NCBI RefSeq assembly: GCF_900177725.1
Contig: NZ_FXAT01000014.1
Location: 1-64,000 of the forward strand
Direction: 5' to 3'
From: Paraburkholderia susongensis
GTDB taxonomy: Bacteria > Pseudomonadota > Gammaproteobacteria > Burkholderiales > Burkholderiaceae
DNA length: 64,000 bases
Shown here: positions 1 through 8,970 of the stretch, piece after piece
Position numbering within the stretch: the stretch's first letter is position 1
How the letters are laid out: each line of letters opens with the position of its first letter
The notes under the pieces: model-generated
What the model saw: only the letters and a program-made list of their open reading frames with translations
Database searches by the model: none
Told to the model about the DNA's origin: nothing
Translations under genes and position numbers: made by a program

Positions 1-236
1 AGATAGCGGTAATTGTCGAAGCCGGCGAAGCCGCGCAGATCCGGATTCAGCAGGTTGTAGTGCGAGAACGAAAACCAGATCGTCATCGCGAGTGGAATCG
101 CCATCCACAGCACGAGCACCGCGATGGACGGCGACACGAGCCAGCTCGCGCCGCGCGCGCGGCGCGGCGTGCCCGGCGGCGGCGAGGCGTCGCCGGCCAG
201 CGGCGTTTGGTTCACGGGAAGACGCAGGTGACGCAT
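1..236 (-). CDS. Sugar/polyol ABC transporter permease, N-terminal part
   Basis: The left edge cuts this gene, so only about 78 residues are visible. The reverse strand from the ATG at 236 encodes a polar N terminus, then a hydrophobic first membrane helix, then a loop reading GFAGFDNYRYL. That loop is the periplasmic signature after helix 1 in MalF/SmoF-type carbohydrate permeases. It lies about 105 bp downstream of the binding-protein gene on the same strand, so the two are probably cotranscribed. It would form the inner-membrane channel with a second permease and an ATPase outside the window. The MalF-family assignment rests on this short stretch and context; the substrate cannot be read from it. 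Confidence 0.75.
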   Translation of the reverse strand, partial: MRHLRLPVNQTPLAGDASPPPGTPRRARGASWLVSPSIAVLVLWMAIPLAMTIWFSFSHYNLLNPDLRGFAGFDNYRY

Positions 237-341
237 GATCGGAGTCCCTCCGGTTTGAATCGCGGGCGCGGGCCGCTCTCCGGCCTTGCCTGCCCGGTGC
301 GCCGTGCGCGTCGACGCTAGGCGCGCACGGCGCGCGTCGCA

Positions 342-1673
342 TTACTTCTGGTAGCCGGCCTGACGCACCGCGCGGTCGGCGGCGGCTTGCCCGGCCTTGA
401 GCGCCTGGTCGACCGACATCTGGCCTGCCAGTGCGCCGGCGATGCTTTGCCCGACGACGGTGCCGAACGACTGGAACTCGGGAATCGCGACGAACTGCAC
501 GCCCGTATACGGAACCTTCTTCAGCGACGGATCGTTCGGGTTGGCCGTCTCGATCGCCTTCAGCACGAAGGACGAGAACGGCGCGGCTTTCTGGTACTCG
601 GGGCTGGCGTAGGTCGATTCGCGCGTGCCCGGCGGCACCGATGCCCAGCCTTCGTCCTTCGCGACCAGCCGGATATAGTCTTTCGACGTCGCCCATTCGA
701 CGAACTTCTTTGCTGCATCGGGGGATTTCGATGTCTTGGGCACGGCGAGCGACCACGCCCACAGCCAGTGCGAACCCTTCGGCGTGACCGCGACCGGCGC
801 GGCGGCGAAGCCGACCTTGTCGGCGATTTGCGACTGCTGCTTGTTGTAGAGCATCCCGGCCGCCACCGTCGCGTCGATCCACATCGCGCATTTGCCGGAC
901 GACATCAGCGTCAGGTTCTCGTTGAAACCGTTCGAGCTTGCTCCCGGCGGCCCGTCTTTCTTCAGCAGATCGACGTAGAAGCCGATCGCCTTGTGCCATT
1001 CGGGCGTGTCGATCTGCGCGTGCCAGCTCTCGTCGAACCAGCGTCCGCCAAAAGTATTGACCAGCGTCGTCACGTAACCCATGTTCTCGCCCCAGCCGGC
1101 CTTGCCGCGCAGGCAGATGCCGTACAGACCATGCGCCGGATCGTTCAGCTTGCCGGCGAATTCCGCGATCTGGTCGTAGGTCGGCTGGTCGGGCATCTTG
1201 AGTCCCTTCGCCGCGAACAGATCCTTCCGGTAGAACGTCATCGAGCTTTCGACATAGAACGGCAACGCGTAGAGCGTGCCGTTGTACGACAGACCGTCAC
1301 GCGCCGTCTTGACCACGTCGTCGACGTCGTAGGAGGACGGAAGATTCGTCATCGGCGCGAGCCAGCCGCGCTTGCCCCACTGTGGCGTCTCGAAGGCGCC
1401 GATCGTGACCACGTCGAATTGCCCGCTGCCGGTCGTGATGTCGGTCGTCGCGCGCTGGCGCAGCACGTTCTCCTCGAGGATCACCCAGTTCAGCTTGATG
1501 TCGGGGTTCGCCTTCTCGAACTCCGGCGATAGTTTCTTCAGTTCGAGCATGTCCGGGTTGTTCAGGGTGGCGATCGTGATCGCGCCTGCCGCTCGAGCAG
1601 TGCCGGCCGTACAGGTGAGGACGGCGATCGCCGCGGGAATCAGCGCGCGCCGCAGTCGGGTGAGATAGGGCAT
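342..1673 (-). CDS. Sugar/polyol ABC transporter substrate-binding protein
   Basis: A 443-residue periplasmic solute-binding protein of the family 1 extracellular type, resembling the sorbitol/mannitol binding protein SmoE. It has an N-terminal signal peptide with likely cleavage near TARAAGA, a first lobe beginning ITIATLNNPDMLELKKLSPEFEK, and the family signature around residues 195-220. Full length for the family. It is divergent from the LacI regulator and xylulokinase, with two long palindromes between, so a regulated polyol or pentitol operon is likely. The downstream permease supports this. The substrate (sorbitol, mannitol, arabitol or xylitol) is an inference from the family and the xylulokinase neighbour. 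Confidence 0.9.
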   Translation of the reverse strand: MPYLTRLRRALIPAAIAVLTCTAGTARAAGAITIATLNNPDMLELKKLSPEFEKANPDIKLNWVILEENVLRQRATTDITTGSGQFDVVTIGAFETPQWGKRGWLAPMTNLPSSYDVDDVVKTARDGLSYNGTLYALPFYVESSMTFYRKDLFAAKGLKMPDQPTYDQIAEFAGKLNDPAHGLYGICLRGKAGWGENMGYVTTLVNTFGGRWFDESWHAQIDTPEWHKAIGFYVDLLKKDGPPGASSNGFNENLTLMSSGKCAMWIDATVAAGMLYNKQQSQIADKVGFAAAPVAVTPKGSHWLWAWSLAVPKTSKSPDAAKKFVEWATSKDYIRLVAKDEGWASVPPGTRESTYASPEYQKAAPFSSFVLKAIETANPNDPSLKKVPYTGVQFVAIPEFQSFGTVVGQSIAGALAGQMSVDQALKAGQAAADRAVRQAGYQK

Positions 1674-1858
1674 GGGCGTCTCCTGGATGTTTCAGTACGT
1701 GTTGTGATGGATTTGTGCCGACGCAATACCTTCCCGGAGTGAAAGGCGATCTAGATGACCTAGGCGGTGGCGGGCCGGGATGCAGATTGGCCGCGGCACA
1801 GCGCAAGCTGTCGATCCGGAAATGGACGCTTGTTGCTTGGCCATCGCATCATGACTAA

Positions 1859-1886
1859 ACGAAAGCGCTTGCGCAAGCGCTTTCGT
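1859..1886. promoter_or_regulatory. 28-bp perfect palindrome, probable LacI-family operator 1
   Basis: The core half-site is GAAAGCGCTTGC followed by its exact reverse complement at 1861-1884; two more paired bases on each side extend the perfect symmetry to 28 bp. It lies between the divergent binding-protein gene and the LacI-type regulator. LacI-family proteins bind palindromic operators, so this is the likely site of the regulator encoded at 2154. The same 24-bp core recurs at 1940-1963. Confidence 0.7.
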
Positions 1887-1939
1887 ATGCCTCGGACATA
1901 GGTGTTTACGACGAAATGGTTTTGCATCAATAATCAAAA

Positions 1940-1963
1940 GAAAGCGCTTGCGCAAGCGCTTTC
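1940..1963. promoter_or_regulatory. 24-bp perfect palindrome, probable LacI-family operator 2
   Basis: An exact second copy of the 24-bp palindromic core seen at 1861-1884. The centres of the two copies are 79 bp apart. Two identical operators at this spacing between divergent genes suggest repression by looping or cooperative binding, as known for several LacI-family proteins. Only the symmetry and duplication are seen directly. Confidence 0.7.
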
Positions 1964-2153
1964 CTATCATCTAGTATTGCTCTGCATGAGTGGCCAGACA
2001 AGCAGCAAGGCGGGCGCTCGAGCCTCGCCGGTCGCGGCGAAGCGACCGCCGGAGCGACCGGCACGAAGGGTGGCCCGTTCGCAGGGTTCGCGCCCTTGAT
2101 AGACTTGGCGCTGATAATCATCAATCCCTTGAAGTGCGGAAGGAGCAGGAAAA

Positions 2154-3155
2154 TTGGCCACGATGGAAGACGTTGCGCGGGCTGCGAACGTGTCGATGTC
2201 AACGGTTTCGCACGTGTTGAACGGCACGCGAAAAGTCAGCCCTGCTACGGTACAGGCGGTCAGGGACGCAATCCAGGCGACGGGCTATGTACCCAATACC
2301 CTGGCGCAGGCATTGGCGGGCGGGACCACCCGGACGATCGGCGTGGCGATATCGGCGTTGACCAATCATTACTTCACGGAGACTGTCAGGGCGATCGAAG
2401 CGCAATGCGCACATCGCGGCCTGATGATGTTCCTGGCGGATACGCACGACGATCCGGATCAGGAGCTTCGGGTCGTTCAGGCGCTTCATCAGAGGCGCGT
2501 CGACGGAATCGTGCTCGCGGCGACTTCCGGAGGCGACCGGCGCTCGCTCGATTACTTGCGGGCGAACGCGATTCCATCGGTGCTGGTCGATCGGATCGTG
2601 CCGGGCGAATTCGACCAGGTGGGCGTGGAAAATGTCCTGTCGTGCATGCAACTGGTATCCCATGTGATAGAGCATGGGCATCGCCGAATCGGCTTCGTTT
2701 CGGGCGCACCGGGCATTCCGACCTCCGTCGAACGGCTGGACGGGTATCGGGCAGCGTTGCGTCATGCAGGAATACCGTTCGACGCCGACCTCGTTCGTTG
2801 CGGCGAGTCCGGCAGCGAGCCCGCGCGCCGCGCCGTGCATGAACTGCTTGCGATAGAGAATGGTCCGAGCGCGATCGTTGCGGCGAACAACCTGATGATG
2901 ATCGGCGCGATGCACGCGTTACGGGACGCGAAGATCGACGTGCCCGGCCGGATGGCCCTCGTCGGATTCGACGACTTCGATTGGGCGGACTTTTTCATAC
3001 CGAGGCTGACCGTTGTTGCACAGCCGCTGGAGGAAATCGGCGCGCGGGCGGTCGACCTTCTCGTGACGCGGATCGCGCGTCCGGATGGTCCGTACGAAAT
3101 AGCGCGGCTTCAGCCTACGCTGCGGATCCGGAATTCATGCGGCTGTACCGGATGA
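2154..3155 (+). CDS. LacI family transcriptional regulator
   Basis: A 333-residue regulator with a LacI-type N-terminal helix-turn-helix (residues 4-50: MEDVARAANVSMSTVSHVLNG, then the hinge region) and a periplasmic-binding-protein-like effector domain ending in an ATLRIRNSCG-type tail. The start is TTG at 2154 because AGGAG at 2141-2145 lies 8 bases upstream; the ATG at 2163 would be too far from it. It probably represses the sugar ABC transporter (divergent) and xylulokinase (40 bp downstream, same strand) through the two palindromes at 1859-1963. The inducer is probably a pentitol, hexitol or xylulose derivative, by context only. Confidence 0.92.
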   Translation: MATMEDVARAANVSMSTVSHVLNGTRKVSPATVQAVRDAIQATGYVPNTLAQALAGGTTRTIGVAISALTNHYFTETVRAIEAQCAHRGLMMFLADTHDDPDQELRVVQALHQRRVDGIVLAATSGGDRRSLDYLRANAIPSVLVDRIVPGEFDQVGVENVLSCMQLVSHVIEHGHRRIGFVSGAPGIPTSVERLDGYRAALRHAGIPFDADLVRCGESGSEPARRAVHELLAIENGPSAIVAANNLMMIGAMHALRDAKIDVPGRMALVGFDDFDWADFFIPRLTVVAQPLEEIGARAVDLLVTRIARPDGPYEIARLQPTLRIRNSCGCTG

Positions 3156-3264
3156 CGCGGTAGCCGGATCGTCGGCTGCGCCGGCAGAAGAAGCGATGAC
3201 GGCTTCGCCTGCCGTGCGCAGCTATCGGACAGGAACGGAATGTGCACGCTGGAAGGGCGATAAA

Positions 3265-4791
3265 TTGATTAGTGATCCTATTTCATTGGGAGTCGATCTC
3301 GGCACGTCCGAGCTCAAGGCATTGATGCTGGACGAAGCCGGCGCGATCGTCGGGTCCGCGGCCGTGCCGATACCCACGTCGCATCCGCGCAAGGACTGGT
3401 CCGAGCAGGATCCCAGGGATTGGTGGAACGCGTGCGTGACAGCGCTGGACACGTTGCGGCGCAACGATCCCGCGGCCTATGCCCGCATCACCTGCATCGG
3501 CTTGTCCGGGCAGATGCACGGTGCGGTCCTCGTCGATGCCCGCAATGAATGCCTGCGTCCCGCCATTTTATGGAACGACGGTCGCTCATCGAACGAGGCG
3601 GCATTGCTTGCGGAAAGCTTCAGTGCCGATCTCGCGGCGCTCGGCTGCTTGCCGATGGCGGGCCTCACCGCGCCGAAACTGCTGTGGCTGAAGAGTCATG
3701 AGCCGGACGTGCACGGCGCGATCGATTGCGTCATGTCGCCGAAAGATTATCTGCGGCTGAGGCTCACGGGCCGGCGTTTGACCGACATGTCGGATGCGGC
3801 CGGCACGCTCTGGCTCGACGTGCGGCAGCGCGAGTGGTTCGAACCGATGATCGCGGCGACGGGACTCCGGCGCGAGCAGTTGCCGGAGTTGATCGAGGGG
3901 ACGGCCGCGGGGGGCACCCTTCTCGCGAGCATTGCAGACCAACTGCATTTAGGAAGGACGGTCGTCGTGGCGGGCGGTGCGGGCGACAATCCTGCATCCT
4001 CGATCGGGATCGGCGCCTGCGTGCCGGGCCGATCGTTCGTGACGCTCGGTACCAGCGCAGCAGTCGTGACGACGACCGATCGGCCGCTCGCCGGGATTGC
4101 CCACGGGGTGCACGGCTTCTGTCACGCGATACCCGGCCGCTGGTATGCAATGGGCGCGATCCTGTCGGGCGCCAGTTGCCTCAAGTGGGCGGCGAAGCTG
4201 CTTGCGGCGGGACGCGAGCCGGATCTGCTGGCGTCGCTATCCGCCGAGATTCCGGGCGACGGGGCAGTGCCGGTGGATGCGCCGATCTTCCTACCGTATC
4301 TCGCGGGAGAGCGCACGCCACACAACGACCCGCAACTGCGAGGCGGATTTCTGGGCCTGGCGCTCGACACCTCGGCGTCGTCGCTCGGCTATGCCGTGCT
4401 GGAGGGTGTCGCGTTTGCGTTGCGGGATGCGCTGGCGTCGATAGAAGCATCGGGTGTGGCCGTCGGGTCGTGCTCGCTGGTCGGCGGCGGCGCACGAAGC
4501 GGCTATTGGGCGCAGTTGCTGGCAGATGTGCTCGGGCGGGAGTTGCATACGCTGATCGGCAGCGAATTCGCTGCGGGAATCGGGGCGGCCCGGCTCGGGT
4601 TTGCCGCATACGGCATCGATTCTCAGCAACTCGCCCGGGCATTGCCCGTGAAGGACACGTATTCGCCGCAGGTGTCGCGCACCGGTACGTTGGAGGAACG
4701 CTATTGCGCTTTCCGGTCGCTCGTTCCGGCGGCGCAGTCGCTGGGGCGCGTCCGGCATGCAGCGGCCGTTCGTGCCGCCGAGGCGCGATAG
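3265..4791 (+). CDS. xylB: Xylulokinase
   Basis: An FGGY-family sugar kinase expected to phosphorylate D-xylulose to xylulose 5-phosphate, the last step of xylitol/arabitol or xylose catabolism. Visible signatures are the N-terminal phosphate loop GVDLGTSELKALMLDEAG, the substrate segment GLSGQMHG, AGGAGDNPASSIGIGA with the probable catalytic Asp, and the C-terminal GGGARSGYWAQLLADVLG nucleotide motif. I prefer the TTG start at 3265: GGAAGGG lies 7 bases upstream and the protein then begins like other xylulokinases. An in-frame ATG at 3196 would add 23 non-conserved residues. It follows the LacI gene closely and probably belongs to the same polyol regulon. Confidence 0.9.
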   Translation: MISDPISLGVDLGTSELKALMLDEAGAIVGSAAVPIPTSHPRKDWSEQDPRDWWNACVTALDTLRRNDPAAYARITCIGLSGQMHGAVLVDARNECLRPAILWNDGRSSNEAALLAESFSADLAALGCLPMAGLTAPKLLWLKSHEPDVHGAIDCVMSPKDYLRLRLTGRRLTDMSDAAGTLWLDVRQREWFEPMIAATGLRREQLPELIEGTAAGGTLLASIADQLHLGRTVVVAGGAGDNPASSIGIGACVPGRSFVTLGTSAAVVTTTDRPLAGIAHGVHGFCHAIPGRWYAMGAILSGASCLKWAAKLLAAGREPDLLASLSAEIPGDGAVPVDAPIFLPYLAGERTPHNDPQLRGGFLGLALDTSASSLGYAVLEGVAFALRDALASIEASGVAVGSCSLVGGGARSGYWAQLLADVLGRELHTLIGSEFAAGIGAARLGFAAYGIDSQQLARALPVKDTYSPQVSRTGTLEERYCAFRSLVPAAQSLGRVRHAAAVRAAEAR

Positions 4792-4814
4792 CTTTCGATA
4801 CCGAGGAGGAGACG

Positions 4815-5306
4815 ATGGGCAGACCCGTGTCGCGCCGGGGGAAAACGGGCGGGAAGGGCGCGGTCCGGTGGCCCAGGATGTTTCTGCTTCCGATGCCGGG
4901 CGAGCGCGTCCGGCATCTGTCGCTCGGCGGGCACCTCGCGCTCGAGGCGACGCTGCGCGAAGAAGGCAATCGTCACCTGCTCAACGAACTGACGAGAATT
5001 CTCTATTTCACGTTCTATCTCGAGAGCGAAGCGGGCGGCATCCAGGAGCCCGCGCTTTATCTGTGCGCCGAAGCGGCACTCGATCGGGCCGTGCTCCGTG
5101 CAACCGAGACCGGAATCTGGCGTGTCGAGCGGGACGAGGCGGACGCAATCGAGCCGATCTTGCGCAAATATGACGAGCAGATCGAATCCGTGTCGACGCG
5201 TCGCTATCTCGAAGCGGAAATGCGGATCACGAAGCTGATCGGGCGCGACCACACAGTTTCACCGTTGAAGAAGCAGCTGGAAGCGGCGGGCGGTGAAACC
5301 GGGTAA
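4815..5306 (+). CDS. Hypothetical protein of about 163 residues
   Basis: An ATG at 4815 preceded by a strong AGGAGG (4804-4809) 5 bases away begins a 163-residue basic protein, starting 23 bp after the xylulokinase stop. The N terminus is rich in Arg/Lys/Gly; the middle (FLLPMPGERVRHLSLGGHL, then NELTRILYFTFYLES) looks like an ordered helical domain, and the C terminus is acidic then basic. There is no signal peptide or membrane segment. I do not recognise a defined family. Proteins of this look recur in Burkholderia and are sometimes labelled Fis-family regulators, but I see no clear helix-turn-helix. It may be unrelated to the sugar operon. Confidence 0.6.
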   Translation: MGRPVSRRGKTGGKGAVRWPRMFLLPMPGERVRHLSLGGHLALEATLREEGNRHLLNELTRILYFTFYLESEAGGIQEPALYLCAEAALDRAVLRATETGIWRVERDEADAIEPILRKYDEQIESVSTRRYLEAEMRITKLIGRDHTVSPLKKQLEAAGGETG

Positions 5307-5593
5307 TGGCCGAGTGGATTTCGGGCTCCATAATCAGCAGTTTGTCGCTCGCATTGGCGTCCTGGGTGGAGGGATCGACGATCATGATGAGGTTCCTGGA
5401 AATCCATTAGGTATGCGAAGGGGACTTCGGCTGGATGTTCGTCCGGGGTTTCGTCCGGGTAGCGCTTGTCCGATAGCGCAGGGCCGCTTGCCTGCTAGTG
5501 CATGGAGGTGATGGGAGGTGTCGACGGAGCATTTCTCCAACAGCTTGAGGAACGAGCGGGTTCACGCAGAAGAGACAGTTGCCCCAATGACAC
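5307..5593. other. Intergenic stretch without a convincing gene
   Basis: No recognisable gene. The reverse strand has a possible 52-codon frame (ATG at 5385, stop near 5227) with AGGAA about 8 bases upstream, which overlaps the end of the preceding plus-strand gene. It is too short and too antisense to call. The rest shows no clear hairpin with a T-tract. Confidence 0.3.
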
Positions 5594-7678
5594 CTATGCG
5601 GCAGCCGGATCGCTGACGAGGTCGTGTCCGTTTTCGAGGCGTCCCGCGAAGCGACGCAGAAACGCTGACTGGGTATCGACCGTCACGCTGAAGTCGTACC
5701 AGTTGCCACTTGCGGATACGGGCCAGCTCTTGCTGACGTTGCCGCCCGCTGGCACGAAAAATATCCACTGGCTTTTACCGGTGCGATAGGCATTCGATCT
5801 GACCGTAAACCGGCACCCGACACGCCCCGAATTCCGCATGGTCACGCAGATCGCATTATTCGCGACGTCATAGCTCACCCCGATTTCCGGCTCGGCCGTC
5901 TTCAGCCTAGGCTTTCTGGCGAAATCGCCGCGAAAGGTCCGCAGGAAGCCATTCGCGCCATGAAGTGCGATCCAATACTTCGTGCCGTTGAGCTGAGATC
6001 GTGTCCAGCTATCGGAGAGTTGCGTGCCGGGATCGAGCGCATATCGGCGCGGTGAGCGGGTGCCTGTTGCGAGGTCGTAAGCGGAAAACGCCGCCCCCGT
6101 TTTTCCGCTGTTGATAAGCAAAAGCGAGAACGTGCCATTCACCGCATCCACGCCCGCATTCGCGTGAAACTCATAGGGCAACGCTCGCGAAGGCCGGGTG
6201 CCGGGCTCCTGTTTCGGCATGGACTGGACCGTTGGAACCATCGGTGCCGGCAGTGAACTGCATTGCTGATCGGCACTCGCAACATAGGCGCTCGTATCCG
6301 GTAACGCAGGCCAGCTTGAATCCGGATTATTGAAGTTGAACGCCGACGTCAGATCGCCGCAAATCGCGCGGCGCCACGCGCTGATGTTCCGGCAATGAAG
6401 CCGGAACCGTCGTTCGATAAACCGGATGATCGACGTGTGATCGAACACTTCGGAACAGACGTAACCCCCTCTCGACCACGGCGATATCACCGTCATGGGT
6501 ACACGAAATCCAAGCCCGATCGGCAGACCGTTATAGAGTTCACCCGTCGTCGCGACCGTGGTCTTGCCCTCGGCGTCATTGCCAGGCGGCGTGGGCGGTG
6601 GTGCGTGATCGAAAAAGCCGCCTTGCTCGTCGTAGTTCAGAAGGAACACGGTCCGCGACCAGACCTCGGGGTTTGACGCCAGGGCGGCCAGCAGCCTTGC
6701 GCTCAGGTCCTCTCCCGCTTGCGGGTGATAGTTCGCATGCTCGGACAGCGCCGTCGGCGCGATTATCCACGAGACCTGTGGTAGCTTGCCCGACGCCACA
6801 TCCGCGGCGAAGGCCTGCGCGATGTCGTTGACCGTTGCCATGCCCTTGCGGTAAAGCGCGCTCGTCGGCACGGCCGACTTGAAGCTATGAAATAGCGCCA
6901 GGGCATTGTCGTCGAAATTGTCGGTCTGCTGATAGACACGCCAACTCACGCCGGCCGTCTCGAGCATTTCGGCGACTGTTTGCCACTTGAACCCCTGAGT
7001 CGGCTCCGCATTGTCCAGCGACGGGTCGAAGCCCGCGGAAAGCCCGCTGCTGCCGCTGAACAGGTGCAACCTGTTCGGGTTGGTCTGCGTGAACGTCGAC
7101 GCATAGTACTGGTCGCAAATCGTGAAGGCGTCGGCGAGCGCGTAGTAGAACCGCAGATCGTCGCGTGAAAAATAACTCATTCCGAGTCCCGGCTGGCGCG
7201 CCGTATTCCACGCGTTGCAGAGCCCCTTGTTCCACATCGCAATGTCGGTTAGATAGCTCATCGAGGGCGCTTTCGCGCAGGTCGCGCTGGTGGTCGCCGT
7301 GCTCGTATGGAATGGCAGGATGTAGTGCGTGCCCGCCGGCTGCTTCCACACCGGGTCGCCGTTGGGCAACCTGATTGCCATCCGGTCGTTGAAGCCTCGC
7401 ACGCCGCGAAGCTTGCCGAAGTAGTGGTCGAACGAGCGGTTCTCCTGCGTGAAGATCACGATATGCTGGACGTCGTCGATCGTGCCGGTCGTGGTTTTTG
7501 CCGGAATCGCCAGCGCTTCGCGGACCCAGGCCGGAAGCAGTGCCGCCGCCGTCGATGCGCCAAGAGAACTTGCCGTCATGCGCAGGAAATTACGGCGCGG
7601 CCTGGCGGGGCCGCTGCTGCTTTCCCCAACCGGACAGGCTGGCTCGTCTGGCAACTTCCGGCGACGTCCGCTATTCAT
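5594..7678 (-). CDS. plcN: Phosphocholine-specific phospholipase C, Tat-exported
   Basis: A 694-residue phospholipase C of the non-haemolytic PlcN/PlcH type, which hydrolyses phosphatidylcholine or sphingomyelin-type lipids outside the cell. The N terminus carries a twin-arginine signal (RRNFLRMTASSLGA near residues 29-42), so export is through the Tat system. The phosphoesterase domain starts with IQHIVIFTQENRSFDHYFG-like residues (here VQHIVIFTQENRSFDHYFG), the acid-phosphatase-like active-site signature. Further catalytic segments include LLNYDEQGGFFDH. The end of the protein has two repeats of the C-terminal DUF756-type beta domain. It lies 12 bp downstream of a cytochrome b561 gene on the same strand. 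Symbol given by family similarity. Confidence 0.92.
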   Translation of the reverse strand: MNSGRRRKLPDEPACPVGESSSGPARPRRNFLRMTASSLGASTAAALLPAWVREALAIPAKTTTGTIDDVQHIVIFTQENRSFDHYFGKLRGVRGFNDRMAIRLPNGDPVWKQPAGTHYILPFHTSTATTSATCAKAPSMSYLTDIAMWNKGLCNAWNTARQPGLGMSYFSRDDLRFYYALADAFTICDQYYASTFTQTNPNRLHLFSGSSGLSAGFDPSLDNAEPTQGFKWQTVAEMLETAGVSWRVYQQTDNFDDNALALFHSFKSAVPTSALYRKGMATVNDIAQAFAADVASGKLPQVSWIIAPTALSEHANYHPQAGEDLSARLLAALASNPEVWSRTVFLLNYDEQGGFFDHAPPPTPPGNDAEGKTTVATTGELYNGLPIGLGFRVPMTVISPWSRGGYVCSEVFDHTSIIRFIERRFRLHCRNISAWRRAICGDLTSAFNFNNPDSSWPALPDTSAYVASADQQCSSLPAPMVPTVQSMPKQEPGTRPSRALPYEFHANAGVDAVNGTFSLLLINSGKTGAAFSAYDLATGTRSPRRYALDPGTQLSDSWTRSQLNGTKYWIALHGANGFLRTFRGDFARKPRLKTAEPEIGVSYDVANNAICVTMRNSGRVGCRFTVRSNAYRTGKSQWIFFVPAGGNVSKSWPVSASGNWYDFSVTVDTQSAFLRRFAGRLENGHDLVSDPAAA

Positions 7679-7690
7679 GGCACCACCCGG

Positions 7691-8314
7691 TCAGCGATTG
7701 TGCGTCGAGTCCCGCGACGATCCAGCGTTGGGCAGCATCCGCTGCAATACGTGATCCTTCAGAACGAAATGATGGAACAACGCGGCGATGACGTGCAGGA
7801 CGATCAGCGAAAATAGCACCCACGCAAGGATGCCGTGCACATCGCCCATTGCGTGGCCGAAAGGCGATCCTGTCCTGCTCAACGATGGATACGGCACGAC
7901 GCCTGCGAGGCGAACCGTCCAGCCTCGCGAGGATGCGTTGATCCAGCCAAGGAGTGGAACGAGCAGCAGGCAGATATAGAGAAGAAAATGAGTGATGCCT
8001 GAGACGACGCCGAGCAACGGCGGCAACGCCTCGTCTGGCGCGGGCCGATGAGTCAGCCGCCAGACGACCCTGAGCACCATCACCGCTATCAGTGCCGCAC
8101 CGACGCCAAGATGCCAGGCAATCAGCCCGACGGGCTGTGTGTCCTTGTGGACACCTGGCATCGTCCAGCCGATCACGAACTGTGCTGCGATCAACAGGAC
8201 CGTCAACCAGTGCAGGGTACGCGCCACGATGCCATAGGCCGGCGCCCTCGATTCGTATTGTTTAACCACTCCGATTCCCCGCCTTGCCCTGGGTAACCAG
8301 GATCGACCAGGCAC
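7691..8314 (-). CDS. Cytochrome b561
   Basis: A four-helix membrane cytochrome b of the YodB/CybB type. Helix segments and haem-ligand histidines are visible in TLHWLTVLLIAAQFVIGW, HLGVGAALIAVMVLRVVWRL, GITHFLLYICLLLVPLLGW and HGILAWVLFSLIVLHVIAALFHH. The family moves electrons between the quinone pool and periplasmic partners. The open frame begins at a GTG at 8314. An internal GTG at 8269, just before VKQYESRAPAYG, gives about 191 residues, closer to the family length, and may be the true start. It precedes plcN by 12 bp, an unusual pairing that suggests cotranscription rather than a known shared function. Confidence 0.88.
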   Translation of the reverse strand: MPGRSWLPRARRGIGVVKQYESRAPAYGIVARTLHWLTVLLIAAQFVIGWTMPGVHKDTQPVGLIAWHLGVGAALIAVMVLRVVWRLTHRPAPDEALPPLLGVVSGITHFLLYICLLLVPLLGWINASSRGWTVRLAGVVPYPSLSRTGSPFGHAMGDVHGILAWVLFSLIVLHVIAALFHHFVLKDHVLQRMLPNAGSSRDSTHNR

Positions 8315-8428
8315 ATGGCCCGCAATTTTTCAACCGATGCTATGGATCGAGCATCGCCCAAGCTCTTTCAGCCTAGCGGCATTACCTTAAGGAAATCTGA
8401 CGTCACGGATCCAGTGTGAAATCCAGCG

Positions 8429-8833
8429 TCACCGCTCACCCGGAAACGTGTCGCCGAACATCGGGTGGCCTCCGGCCGATTCGCTGCGAGTCGGTTCGTC
8501 CTGCAGCACGTCCCAGTGCTCGACGAGCTTGCCATCTTCGATTCGCAGGATGTCCACGGCGATCAGGGCAGCGGGAGTGGCCGAACTGGTGTACCGGCTG
8601 TGCAGCCAGACAAAGTCGTCTTTGGCGACCACCATGTCGTACTCGAAGCGCACGTCGCCGAGCGAGCGGACGAGACCGAACAGCCCGTCGCGTCCGGCCG
8701 GAACATGCCGGCTATGCTGGACGTAGGATTCGGACCAGAACTGCGCGGCCTTGCCATAGTCTTTCCTGTTGAACAGCGTGTCGAGCGCATCGAGAACGAG
8801 CGCGGTGTTCTTTTCTTCAAGTGTCGTGGTCAT
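8429..8833 (-). CDS. NTF2-like/SnoaL-like protein
   Basis: A 134-residue soluble protein of the nuclear transport factor 2 fold, SnoaL-like subgroup. Typical sequence: LVLDALDTLFNRKDYGKAAQFWSES, then QHSRHVPAGRDGLFGLVRSL, then the closing strand ILRIEDGKLVEHWDVLQDE. Such proteins are small cone-shaped barrels used as cyclases, isomerases or ligand binders and their function cannot be fixed from sequence. It lies about 135 bp downstream of the short-chain dehydrogenase on the same strand, so the pair may form a small redox or detoxification unit. Confidence 0.85.
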   Translation of the reverse strand: MTTTLEEKNTALVLDALDTLFNRKDYGKAAQFWSESYVQHSRHVPAGRDGLFGLVRSLGDVRFEYDMVVAKDDFVWLHSRYTSSATPAALIAVDILRIEDGKLVEHWDVLQDEPTRSESAGGHPMFGDTFPGER

Positions 8834-8970
8834 GGTGGAACTCCGTGATTCATGAAGTCGGGAATCCCAGGCGTTTGCCGCTGCTCAGGAAGAGGCCGGC
8901 GGAAACGGCGCTGGGAGTTACCTCGACAGGCTTGCCGCATGCAGAGCCGCGAGTCGTGTTTGTGCCGCCC

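Noticed and set aside
5227..5385. 52-codon reverse frame with AGGAA before its ATG
   Set aside because: Too short, overlaps the end of a better-supported plus-strand gene and shows no family.
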